Assembly: GCA_003054665.1 (NCBI GenBank)
Contig: QAYY01000011.1
Span: 594,654-658,653, forward strand
Source: Opitutaceae bacterium EW11
Lineage (GTDB): Bacteria > Verrucomicrobiota > Verrucomicrobiia > Opitutales > Opitutaceae
Reading direction: 5' to 3'
DNA: 64,000 nucleotides
Positions 25,940 through 35,990 of the stretch are shown here, piece after piece. The notes under the pieces were generated by a model. It was not told the origin of the DNA, did not search any database, and saw nothing but the letters and a program-made list of their open reading frames with translations. Every line of letters starts with the position of its first letter. The first letter of the stretch is position 1. The translations under genes were made by a program, and so were the position numbers.

Positions 25940-27010
25940 TTATCGGTGCACGTGCAGTCTCGCTTGAGTATCATCGGGATGCTCTCCACCGAGCCAGGCG
26001 ACTACACGACCGAAAAGGAATTCGATGTAAGCCGGATGGTCGTTCAAACAGGGGATCTGCTGGAAGGATTCGCCGCCGGCGTCCAGGAAGGTCTTTCGCC
26101 CTTCCACGGACAACTCCTCGAGGGTTTCGAGACAGTCGGCAACAAAGGCGGGCGACATGACGAGGAGCCGCTTGACGCCCTGCTTGGGCAGTCGCTGAAG
26201 CTCGTGATCCGTGTAGGGCGTGAGCCAGGGTTCTCCCGCGAGCCGTGATTGGAACGACACGGAGTATTTCTCCGGTGCAAGGCCGGCTCGGCGAACAAAA
26301 GCCTGGGTCGTCTTCAAGCATTGGGCCCGGTAACACGTCCCTTGAACGGGCGAGCATGTATTACAGCAGTCAGCGACAATCGTGCAATGCGCTTTCGAGC
26401 TGTCGGCCTTTCTGAGGTGCCGAACAGGGACGCCATGGTAGCTGAAGAGCACGTAGTCGTGCGGCTGCTCGAGATACGGCCTCGCCGAGGCATAGAGCGC
26501 CTCGATGTAATCCGAATTCTCGTAAAACGGCTGCTCGGAGGAGATTCTGAGAGTCGTGCCGTATCGGGCGGCTTCTTCGTACACTGCGACGACAACCGTT
26601 TCCCAGGAGGACATCGCGTAGTGCGGGTACTGCGGAAAGAGCAGAATCTCCGACACGCCGTCGGCAACCATCTTGTCGAGCACGGAGCTGATCGACGGAT
26701 TGCCGTAGCGCATGGCCAAGTACACCGGCGTTTCGGGTCCGAGTTTTTCCGCCAGCTTCTGCTGCACCGAAAGCGAGGTGACGATCAACGGAGAGCCCTT
26801 CTGGGTCCAAACGGAGGAGTAGGCGTGCGCTGATTTGGGAGCTCGGAAGGTGGTGATGATCCCGTTCACCAACAGCCAGCGAAAAGGCTGCGGCGGCACG
26901 TCGATAACCCGCGGATCGCCGAGAAACTCTCGCAAATAACGGCGAACGTCGGGCACGGAAGGGGAGTCGGGCGAACCGAGATTGACGAGTAGAACGGCGC
27001 GTTTTGGCAC
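25940..27010 (-). CDS. hemH: Ferrochelatase with internal cysteine cluster
   Basis: A 356-residue ferrochelatase, inserting ferrous iron into protoporphyrin (or coproporphyrin) at the end of haem synthesis. N-terminal AVLLVNLGSPDSPS, catalytic H192 in FSYHGVP and the ETLEEL glutamates near the C terminus are conserved. Six cysteines sit close together at 209, 215, 216, 219, 226 and 231, which fits the known class of bacterial ferrochelatases that carry a [2Fe-2S] cluster in an internal segment. hemB lies 13 kb away in the same window but the two are not clustered. Confidence 0.93.
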   Translation of the reverse strand: MPKRAVLLVNLGSPDSPSVPDVRRYLREFLGDPRVIDVPPQPFRWLLVNGIITTFRAPKSAHAYSSVWTQKGSPLIVTSLSVQQKLAEKLGPETPVYLAMRYGNPSISSVLDKMVADGVSEILLFPQYPHYAMSSWETVVVAVYEEAARYGTTLRISSEQPFYENSDYIEALYASARPYLEQPHDYVLFSYHGVPVRHLRKADSSKAHCTIVADCCNTCSPVQGTCYRAQCLKTTQAFVRRAGLAPEKYSVSFQSRLAGEPWLTPYTDHELQRLPKQGVKRLLVMSPAFVADCLETLEELSVEGRKTFLDAGGESFQQIPCLNDHPAYIEFLFGRVVAWLGGEHPDDTQARLHVHR

Positions 27011-27117
27011 AGAAAGCAGTGGTTACAGAAGCGGAAGCGCTGTCAAACGCCGCCGCTGCACCGGTGATTCGGACAGGAAGATGCCTGTCGTCCACACCAA
27101 GCTTTACCAAAGATACC

Positions 27118-27432
27118 CTAGATACCGCGGACGAATCGAATCTGTCGGATGAGACGGTCGACGTTTTCCGGCGCAATTCGGTCGGTAATCACGGAGCGCG
27201 GGTACGTGTGCTCCACGTCGAGCCGCACTCCGTCCTCGCTGCCCGGCCGAACGAAGTCCTTCACGAAGTCCATGCCGCCCCGGCACTTGATCCATCGATA
27301 ATAGCGGTCGGCATCGTCGGATTCCAAAACAATGTCGAGCCGCAGGAAGACGGCGCAGTAGAGCGTCAGGTCGCGGAAGGACGAGAACCAGGTGGGCGGG
27401 ATGGCCAGTTGGTCTCGGATGATCAGGGTCAT
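27118..27432 (-). CDS. Conserved-looking hypothetical protein, 104 residues
   Basis: Begins MTLIIRDQLAIPPTW at ATG 27432 and ends FVRGI. It is preceded by the best Shine-Dalgarno in the window (AGAGGAG, 6 bases before ATG), which fixes the start. The sequence is rich in aromatic and charged residues (LTLYCAVFLRLDIV, DRYYRWIKCRGG, TDRIAPENVDRLIRQI), with no signal peptide or membrane span. I do not recognise the family. It stands alone between hemH and the divergent gpmI. Confidence 0.7.
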   Translation of the reverse strand: MTLIIRDQLAIPPTWFSSFRDLTLYCAVFLRLDIVLESDDADRYYRWIKCRGGMDFVKDFVRPGSEDGVRLDVEHTYPRSVITDRIAPENVDRLIRQIRFVRGI

Positions 27433-27594
27433 CGGTTTCTCCTCTGAGTAGCACGCGGGCTGCCAACCTGGATATCGGCGCGCCCGCCGCGGATTTAAAC
27501 GAGGGAATGATCCCCGCGAATACCGCAACTTGGCGCCGAGATTTGCCTTCCTTCGCAAGCCAACCCTCTTCATCCGTGAAGGTTTACATCCCAT

Positions 27595-29178
27595 ATGAGC
27601 ACTCAGCGTCCACCCGTCCTTCTCATCATCCGCGATGGTTGGGGTAAGAATCCCGACCCGGCTCAGGCGAACACCAACGCCGTGAATCTCGCAAAGAAGC
27701 CGTGCGACGACATGCTGCACCAGAAATACCCGTTCGCCCTGGTGAAGGCCAGCGGCCTCGACGTGGGCCTGCCTGACGGCGTGATGGGCAACAGCGAAGT
27801 CGGCCACGAGAACATCGGCGCCGGTCGCATCGTCGACCAGGAATTGGTCCGCCTGAACAAGCTTTTCAGCGAAAAGCGCCTCGTCACGAATCCGGTGTGG
27901 CAGGCGGTCGTTTCCCGCGTGAAGACCCGCAAGTCCCGTCTCCACCTGATGGGCATCGTCTCCGACGCCGGCGTGCACGGGATGCTCGAGCACCTCTATG
28001 GCCTGCTGCGCCAAGCCAAGGAAGACGGCGTGCAGGAGGTGTTCATCCACGCCTTTACCGACGGTCGCGATACGCCTCCGTCGTCGGGTCTTGGATACGT
28101 TCGCCAGGTCGATGAACAGTGCCGCAAGATCGGCGTTGGCAAGATCGCCACGGTCTGCGGCCGGTTCTGGAGCATGGACCGCGACAACCGCTGGGAGCGG
28201 GTGAGCAAGGCCTACTACATGCTCACCGGCAAGAAGGCGGAAGCCACCGCGAAGAGCGCGGAGGCCGCCGTCCAGCAATATTACGACAAGCCGGCGAACG
28301 ATTCCCAGAAGGGCGACGAGTTCATCGTTCCGACCTGGGTCGTGGGAGCCGACGGCAAGCCCCTCGCGTCGATCGGCGACGGCGACGCCGTGTTGTTCTA
28401 TAACTACCGCGGCGATCGCCCCCGCGAGATCACCAAGGCCTTTGTGCTGGATGGCTTCAAGGAGTTCGACCGCGGGTCGAAGCTCGACCTGTACTACGCC
28501 ACGATGACGGAGTACGAGGCGGGCCTGCCGGTGAACGTGATCCTGCCGAAGCCGGAAAAGCTGAAGAACATCCTGGGACAGGTTGTGGCGGACGCCGGCA
28601 TCGCACAGTTCCGCTGCGCCGAGACGGAGAAGAACCCGCACGTGACCTTCTTCTTCAACAACTATCGCAAGGATCCGTTCAAGGGTGAGGACCGCGCGTG
28701 TCCGCCGAGCCCCAAAGTGCCGACGTACGATCTGCAGCCGGAAATGTCGGCCGCGGACGTGACCCGCCTGGCGAAAGAGGCAATCTTGTCGGGCAAGTAC
28801 GGCCTGATCGTCGTCAATTTCGCGAACCCTGACATGGTCGGGCATACCGGTTCGCTGCCCGCCGCGACCAAAGCCGTCGAGGCGACGGATCGCGGAGTGG
28901 GCGAGTTGCTCGAAGCTTTGGCAAAAGTCGGCGGTCAGGCGCTGATCGGCGCCGACCACGGCAACGCCGAGCAGATGTGGGATCCTTCGGTCAACGGACC
29001 GCACACCTCGCACACCCTCAACCTCGTGGAGTTTTTCGTCGTCGGTTCGAAGTACGCGGCCGGGAAGACGAAAATGCGCGAAGGTGGCCGCCTGGCCGAT
29101 ATTGCGCCGACTGTCCTCCATCTGATGGGCCTGCAGAAGCCGGCCGAGATGACCGGCCAAAGCCTGATCGTCGAATAA
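27595..29178 (+). CDS. gpmI: 2,3-bisphosphoglycerate-independent phosphoglycerate mutase
   Basis: A 527-residue member of the alkaline phosphatase superfamily that interconverts 3- and 2-phosphoglycerate in glycolysis with two Mn ions. N-terminal LLIIRDGWG supplies a metal aspartate, the phosphoserine S67 lies in GVMGNSEVGHENIGAGR, and the C-terminal metal motifs NFANPDMVGHTG and ADHGNAEQMWD are intact. Length is slightly above the E. coli enzyme (514). ATG 27595 overlaps no other frame choice and is preceded by AT-rich sequence. Confidence 0.96.
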   Translation: MSTQRPPVLLIIRDGWGKNPDPAQANTNAVNLAKKPCDDMLHQKYPFALVKASGLDVGLPDGVMGNSEVGHENIGAGRIVDQELVRLNKLFSEKRLVTNPVWQAVVSRVKTRKSRLHLMGIVSDAGVHGMLEHLYGLLRQAKEDGVQEVFIHAFTDGRDTPPSSGLGYVRQVDEQCRKIGVGKIATVCGRFWSMDRDNRWERVSKAYYMLTGKKAEATAKSAEAAVQQYYDKPANDSQKGDEFIVPTWVVGADGKPLASIGDGDAVLFYNYRGDRPREITKAFVLDGFKEFDRGSKLDLYYATMTEYEAGLPVNVILPKPEKLKNILGQVVADAGIAQFRCAETEKNPHVTFFFNNYRKDPFKGEDRACPPSPKVPTYDLQPEMSAADVTRLAKEAILSGKYGLIVVNFANPDMVGHTGSLPAATKAVEATDRGVGELLEALAKVGGQALIGADHGNAEQMWDPSVNGPHTSHTLNLVEFFVVGSKYAAGKTKMREGGRLADIAPTVLHLMGLQKPAEMTGQSLIVE

Positions 29179-29203
29179 CCTTTCCGAAGCGGTTTCTGCT
29201 GTC

Positions 29204-29232
29204 GGGCGCGGCCTAGCGGTCGCGCCCTTTTT
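29204..29232 (+). terminator. Intrinsic terminator of gpmI
   Basis: Stem GGGCGCG (29204-29210) with CGCGCCC (29221-29227), loop of 10 bases, followed by five T residues; 25 bp after the gpmI stop. Confidence 0.8.
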
Positions 29233-29382
29233 GTTCCCGGCGCTTCGGTTCTCCCGCCGCCGGCTCCGTGGCCCGGCAGGTGGGGCCTGGGCTCAGCACG
29301 CCCGCACGGCGCCTGTCGGCAGCAAATTCTGTTTGCCCGAGCTGCCGTGGGTCCGCTTATGTCGGCCTTTGCGTCTCCTCCC

Positions 29383-31170
<1,788 letters not shown>

Positions 31171-31222
31171 TCCTCGGTAGTTGGGGATCCACTACACGGA
31201 ATCGTTCGAAGCTCTGTTGCGA

Positions 31223-31251
31223 GCCGCGGTCCGATGGACCGCGGCTTTTTT
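31223..31251 (+). terminator. Intrinsic terminator of aspS
   Basis: Perfect 10-bp stem GCCGCGGTCC/GGACCGCGGC with loop GAT, followed by six T residues, 52 bp after the stop codon. Confidence 0.93.
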
Positions 31252-31357
31252 GCGCCTATTGGCGGCCCTGAATGGGCGCCATTCTGGGCGGCGGAGGAAG
31301 GCGAGGACGCACTCAGGCGATTGATGCACCGGATATACGAGGATCCGGGCGATGGCT

Positions 31358-31373
31358 TGGCATGCCCAGTGCT
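31358..31373 (+). promoter_or_regulatory. Sigma-54 type promoter upstream of first amt gene
   Basis: TGGCATGCCCAGTGCT: the -24 GG and -12 GC are 12 bases apart, and 10 of 12 consensus positions of TGGCACG-N4-TTGCW match. It lies 65 bp before the amt start codon, predicting a transcription start near 31384. The same TGGCA-N7-TGCT pattern precedes the second amt gene and the porin-urea unit. No convincing NtrC-type enhancer palindrome was found nearby. Confidence 0.65.
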
Positions 31374-31437
31374 TGGAGCGAGGCCCCGGGGTCCAGCTTC
31401 TTGACCCCGCTCAACAACAACCCTCGCGAATGAAACT

Positions 31438-32919
31438 ATGAACCCAAGGCCTCGGTCGGTTCCCGGTCTGCTGAAATGGGCAGGGGTGCTCTGCGCTCTT
31501 GCTCTGGCGTCTTCCGTATACGCCCAATCCACACCTGTCCCTAAAGCATCGGATCTCTCGGATCTGCGCACGGGCCTGGATACCGTGTGGGTTCTCGTGA
31601 CGGCGATGCTCGTGTTCTGGATGAACGCAGGGTTCGCGTTGGTGGAGTCGGGCCTCTGCCAGAGCAAGAACTGCGTGAATATTCTGGCCAAGAATTTCAT
31701 CGTTTTTGCCGCCTCCACGATTTCGTTCTGGGTGTTGGGATGGGGACTTATGTTTGGCGACGGCAATCTTCTTGTCGGCCTGAAGGGACTCTGGTTCGTG
31801 GGCGGGGCGGACAATTCGCCCGCGCTCGGTGAGGCCTATGCGGCGATGAACCCGTTCGTGACCGACAAATACGACGGCGTTTACAGCGCGATCAATTGGA
31901 CCCCTGTCCCGCTCTGGGCGAAGTTCTTCTTCCAGCTGGTGTTCGCCGGCACCGCCGCGACCATCGTTTCGGGCGCGGTTGCCGAGCGGATCAAATTCGG
32001 CGCATTTTTGATCTTCAGCTTCCTCCTGGTGGCATTTGTCTACCCGGTATCGGGTCACTGGATATGGGGTGGCGGACTGCTGTCGGGCGCGACGGGCGCC
32101 TGGGCCAATATGCGCGACTTCGCGGGCTCGACCGTGGTCCATTCGGTCGGCGGCTGGGCTGCTTTGGCGGGCGTGATTGTGCTCGGCCCACGCCTCGGCA
32201 AATACCGCAACGGGAAGGTGAATCCGATTCCCGGCCACAACATGACGTCCGCCGCACTCGGCGTGCTCATCCTCTGGCTCGGCTGGTTCGGGTTTAACCC
32301 AGGCTCGACGATGTCGGCCGGAAACGGCAAAGCCATCGCGCACATCCTGGTGAATACCAATGTGGCGGCCGCGACCGGCTCCCTCGGCGCCTTGGTCGCT
32401 GCATGGGTCCTTCTGAAGAAGCCGGATCTCTCGATGATTCTGAACGGTTGTCTGGCCGGCCTCGTTGCGGTGACGGCTCCTTGCGCCTTCGTCACGATTA
32501 CGTCCGGCGCGATCATCGGATTGATCGCCGGCGTATTGGCCGTTCTCGCGGTGGTCTTTTTCGACAAGCTGAAGCTCGACGACCCGGTCGGCGCGCTTTC
32601 GGTTCACTTGGTGAACGGTGTCTGGGGAACGCTCGCTCTCGGGCTCTTCTACAACGGCAAGGCTGATTACGGAGACGGTGCGGTGGCGAACACGATCGCC
32701 GCCCTCGACACGGGGCTTTCGCGCGGTGCGCAAACCATCGAGCAACTCAAGGGTATCGCCATCGTGGGTATCTTCGCCTTCACCCTGTCGCTGGTCTTTT
32801 GGTACATCCTCAAGGCGGTTCTTGGAATTCGAGTCTCGGCCGAGGAAGAAACCGAGGGCCTGGACGTCGGCGAACACGGCAACGAAGCCTACCCGGACTT
32901 CTCCACCTCGCACAAATGA
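31438..32919 (+). CDS. amt: Ammonium transporter (first copy)
   Basis: A 493-residue Amt/MEP/Rh channel with a cleavable signal peptide (ending SSVYAQ) and 11 predicted membrane segments. Conserved elements: NAGFALVESGLC near the N terminus, AGTAATIVSGAVAERIKF, the twin pore histidines in STVVHSVGGWAAL and LSVHLVNGVWG, and the cytosolic C-terminal tail ending in GLDVGEHGNEAYPDF that contacts P-II proteins. It imports ammonium across the inner membrane. glnK follows 86 bp downstream, the classic amtB-glnK pair. A sigma-54 type promoter lies upstream. Confidence 0.95.
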   Translation: MNPRPRSVPGLLKWAGVLCALALASSVYAQSTPVPKASDLSDLRTGLDTVWVLVTAMLVFWMNAGFALVESGLCQSKNCVNILAKNFIVFAASTISFWVLGWGLMFGDGNLLVGLKGLWFVGGADNSPALGEAYAAMNPFVTDKYDGVYSAINWTPVPLWAKFFFQLVFAGTAATIVSGAVAERIKFGAFLIFSFLLVAFVYPVSGHWIWGGGLLSGATGAWANMRDFAGSTVVHSVGGWAALAGVIVLGPRLGKYRNGKVNPIPGHNMTSAALGVLILWLGWFGFNPGSTMSAGNGKAIAHILVNTNVAAATGSLGALVAAWVLLKKPDLSMILNGCLAGLVAVTAPCAFVTITSGAIIGLIAGVLAVLAVVFFDKLKLDDPVGALSVHLVNGVWGTLALGLFYNGKADYGDGAVANTIAALDTGLSRGAQTIEQLKGIAIVGIFAFTLSLVFWYILKAVLGIRVSAEEETEGLDVGEHGNEAYPDFSTSHK

Positions 32920-32993
32920 CGCAAAAATCGCCCGATGCTTTCCGCTGGCTTGCGTCGGGCGATGCGACGTCTCATGTAATTGATATCTACTAA

Positions 32994-33344
<351 letters not shown>

Positions 33345-33363
33345 TCGTTCGCAGTTCTTCCAG

Positions 33364-33392
33364 AAGCCGGCCTTTCGAGGCCGGCTTTTTTT
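33364..33392 (+). terminator. Intrinsic terminator of amt-glnK (first pair)
   Basis: Perfect 9-bp stem AAGCCGGCC/GGCCGGCTT, loop TTTCGA, followed by a T run; 19 bp after the glnK stop. Confidence 0.92.
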
Positions 33393-33451
33393 GTGCCCGT
33401 CGGTCTCGAGTTGGGTGGAAATTTGTTCAACTCGTTAGTGAGCGCGATTCA

Positions 33452-33467
33452 TGGCATCGAAGTTGCT
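33452..33467 (+). promoter_or_regulatory. Sigma-54 type promoter upstream of second amt gene
   Basis: TGGCATCGAAGTTGCT: GG and GC 12 bases apart, 10 of 12 consensus positions, including a perfect TTGCT half. Predicted transcription start near 33478, only about 8 bases before the favoured start codon at 33486, so the leader would be very short. Confidence 0.6.
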
Positions 33468-33485
33468 CAAGGGCGCATGCACATC

Positions 33486-34913
33486 ATGAACGCCCTTCAC
33501 CGACTTCGTCGAATACTGCCCTGGACGATGACTCTCTTGTGTTTCGTCGCCGGGCTCCACGCCCAAGCCCCCGCTTCGGCACCTACCACGGACGAGAGGC
33601 TCGCCGCCCTCGAAGCCTACATCAATAACGCGGACCCCGGCAAAAGCCTGACCGGTGTCGCGGGTCCCGGCCACAACGGCTGGATGATGACCTCTGCGGC
33701 CCTGGTGCTCTTCATGACGCTGCCGGGTCTGGCGCTCTTCTACGGCGGCCTGGTTCGCCGGAAGAACGTCCTGTCGGTCCTCGGGCAATGCCTCGGCATC
33801 GCCGGCTTGGTCACGATTCTCTGGTGGGCCTTCGGCTACAGCTTGGTGTTTGGAAAGAGCTTTGGGAATTCGTTCCTGGGCGGCTCCGAATACTTCTTCC
33901 TGAAAGGCGTCACGAGCGCTCCGAACACGGACTACGCTTACTGGGTGTCGCAAAACGTCTTTTCGATGTACCAGCTGATGTTCGCGATCATCACGCCCGC
34001 CCTGATCATCGGTGCGATCGCCGAGCGCATGAAGTTCACGACGATCCTGGCCTTTGTGGCGGTGTGGATGTTCGTCGTCTACTTCCCGCTCGCTCACATG
34101 GTGTGGGGTATCACCGGCTTTATGAACGGCGTTTGGAATCCTTCGGCGACGATCAAGGCGATCGATTTCGCCGGCGGCACCGTGGTGCACATGTCCTCCG
34201 GCTGGTCCGCTCTCGTCCTCTGCCTGATCCTCGGTCCGCGTTTGGGCTTCGGCAAAGAGAAGATGGCGCCGCACAGCATGGTGCTCTGCATGGTGGGCAC
34301 CGGAATGCTCTGGGTAGGCTGGTATGGCTTTAACGCCGGCTCCGCCGTGGCGGCGGACGGCATCGCCGCCAACGCTTTCACCACCACGACGATCGCCGCC
34401 GCAGTCGCCGCGTTCGTGTGGGGCATGATTGAGCTGATGTTCCGCAAGCACGCCTCGATCCTCGGCTTCTGCTCCGGCGCGGTCGCCGGTCTCGTCGTGA
34501 TCACGCCGGCTGCCGGCTTCGTCACCATCAACGGTGCGGTCATCATCGGCATTCTGGCCGCGGTCGTGCCGTATATCTTCGTGACGAAGGTGAAGGCGAA
34601 GTTCGGTTACGACGACGCTCTCGATACCTTTGGTGTCCATGCGGTCGGCGGCACGCTGGGTGCTCTGGTGACCGGCTTCCTCGCAACGAGCGAGGTCAAC
34701 GGAAACCTTAACACGAATCTGAAAGCTATCGTCGGATCCTCTCTCTGGCTCGAACAGCTCAAGGCCATCGGTCTCACGCTCGTGATATCGATCGTCGCGA
34801 CGATCCTGATCGCCTACGCGCTGAAGGCCATCATCGGCCTCCGCCCGGTGCCCGAGGTCGAGCGTCAAGGCTTGGACATCAACGAGCACGGCGAAGAAGG
34901 CTACGTCGACTAA
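33486..34913 (+). CDS. amt: Ammonium transporter (second copy)
   Basis: A 475-residue Amt channel with signal peptide (MNALHRLRR, hydrophobic stretch, GLHAQA) and a ~45-residue periplasmic segment before the first core helix. Core motifs: LPGLALFYGGLVRRKN, AIAERMKF, twin histidines in TVVHMSSGWSAL and FGVHAVGGTLGAL, tail ending QGLDINEHGEEGYVD. It differs clearly from the first copy and is of the more common AmtB type (FYGGLVR), so this is not a recent duplication. Starts at 33477 or 33528 are possible; 33486 is favoured by the signal peptide. glnK copy 2 follows by 21 bp. Confidence 0.94.
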   Translation: MNALHRLRRILPWTMTLLCFVAGLHAQAPASAPTTDERLAALEAYINNADPGKSLTGVAGPGHNGWMMTSAALVLFMTLPGLALFYGGLVRRKNVLSVLGQCLGIAGLVTILWWAFGYSLVFGKSFGNSFLGGSEYFFLKGVTSAPNTDYAYWVSQNVFSMYQLMFAIITPALIIGAIAERMKFTTILAFVAVWMFVVYFPLAHMVWGITGFMNGVWNPSATIKAIDFAGGTVVHMSSGWSALVLCLILGPRLGFGKEKMAPHSMVLCMVGTGMLWVGWYGFNAGSAVAADGIAANAFTTTTIAAAVAAFVWGMIELMFRKHASILGFCSGAVAGLVVITPAAGFVTINGAVIIGILAAVVPYIFVTKVKAKFGYDDALDTFGVHAVGGTLGALVTGFLATSEVNGNLNTNLKAIVGSSLWLEQLKAIGLTLVISIVATILIAYALKAIIGLRPVPEVERQGLDINEHGEEGYVD

Positions 34914-35273
<360 letters not shown>

Positions 35274-35306
35274 GTCTCCCAGCGCGTTGCGCTCTGTAGT
35301 TCCCTC

Positions 35307-35341
35307 GAGGCCGGCCTTCACGGGTCGGCCTCTTTTTTTTG
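35307..35341 (+). terminator. Intrinsic terminator of amt-glnK (second pair)
   Basis: A 10-bp stem GAGGCCGGCC with GGTCGGCCTC (one G-U type pair), loop TTCACG, followed by nine T residues; 33 bp after the stop codon. Confidence 0.92.
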
Positions 35342-35381
35342 TTGGCCCGCGGAAGGAGTCGATGCGGAGAGGGACGCGCTA

Positions 35382-35876
35382 CTAGAGTTTTCCCGCGTGA
35401 AAGCGGAGGCTGCGCTGGTATGCGGCCAAGCCGGGGTCCTCCGTCGTCTCCAGCACCGTTTCAATCAAGAGCCGAACGGCATCTGCGGAGCGCCCTGCGT
35501 CGTGCAGGGCGAGCGAGAGGAAAAGATCGAACTCCCGATGATCGGGAAACTGCCGTTTTCCCGATTCCAGGAGCTCCACGGCGCGGGGCGCAGCACCCGT
35601 CAGGCGGAGGCAGTTTCCCAGACCGATGAGAGCTCCGGAAAGCTCGTTCGGCGGAAGGCCCAGAGCGACGGCGCGTTCGTAGTGTGGAACGGCGTCGGCC
35701 GGCTTTCCCAGGTTGTCGAGCGTCCAGGCCAACTGATACGCGATCTCCGCGATATTAGGAAACCGGTGGTCAAGATCGACCAAGCGGCGAGCGAGCGTCG
35801 CAATCTGACCGCCATGCCGACTGCCGACGATGGCATCGAGTTCGGCTTTCCAAGCAGGGAGAGGATCTGTGGACAT
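35382..35876 (-). CDS. TPR-repeat protein
   Basis: A 164-residue soluble protein made of about four tetratricopeptide-like helical pairs; recognisable repeats include AEIAYQLAWTLDNLGKPADAVPHYERAVALG, and similar segments ending ELLESGKRQFPDH and SLALHDAGRSADAVRLL. TPR scaffolds mediate protein contacts; no partner can be named. It lies 114 bp downstream of thrS on the same strand and converges with the second glnK. Confidence 0.8.
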   Translation of the reverse strand: MSTDPLPAWKAELDAIVGSRHGGQIATLARRLVDLDHRFPNIAEIAYQLAWTLDNLGKPADAVPHYERAVALGLPPNELSGALIGLGNCLRLTGAAPRAVELLESGKRQFPDHREFDLFLSLALHDAGRSADAVRLLIETVLETTEDPGLAAYQRSLRFHAGKL

Positions 35877-35990
35877 GGGCGTGGACGATGGAGGAGCGAT
35901 CGAAACGGAGCGCCGGCGGCGCGTCGGACCGCGAAAGGATGCCGGCTGGAGTGCCGGCTTTCCTTTTCGTCTTCGCGGACGACGCAGGGA

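Noticed and set aside
31268-31340. NtrC enhancer site upstream of the first amt gene
   Set aside because: Only a partial GGGCGCC palindrome and a lone GCACC were seen, neither matching GCACC-N5-GGTGC.
35940-35975. Terminator of thrS (GCCGGC inverted pair near 35940-35965)
   Set aside because: Six-base stem without a T run on the minus strand; too weak to call.
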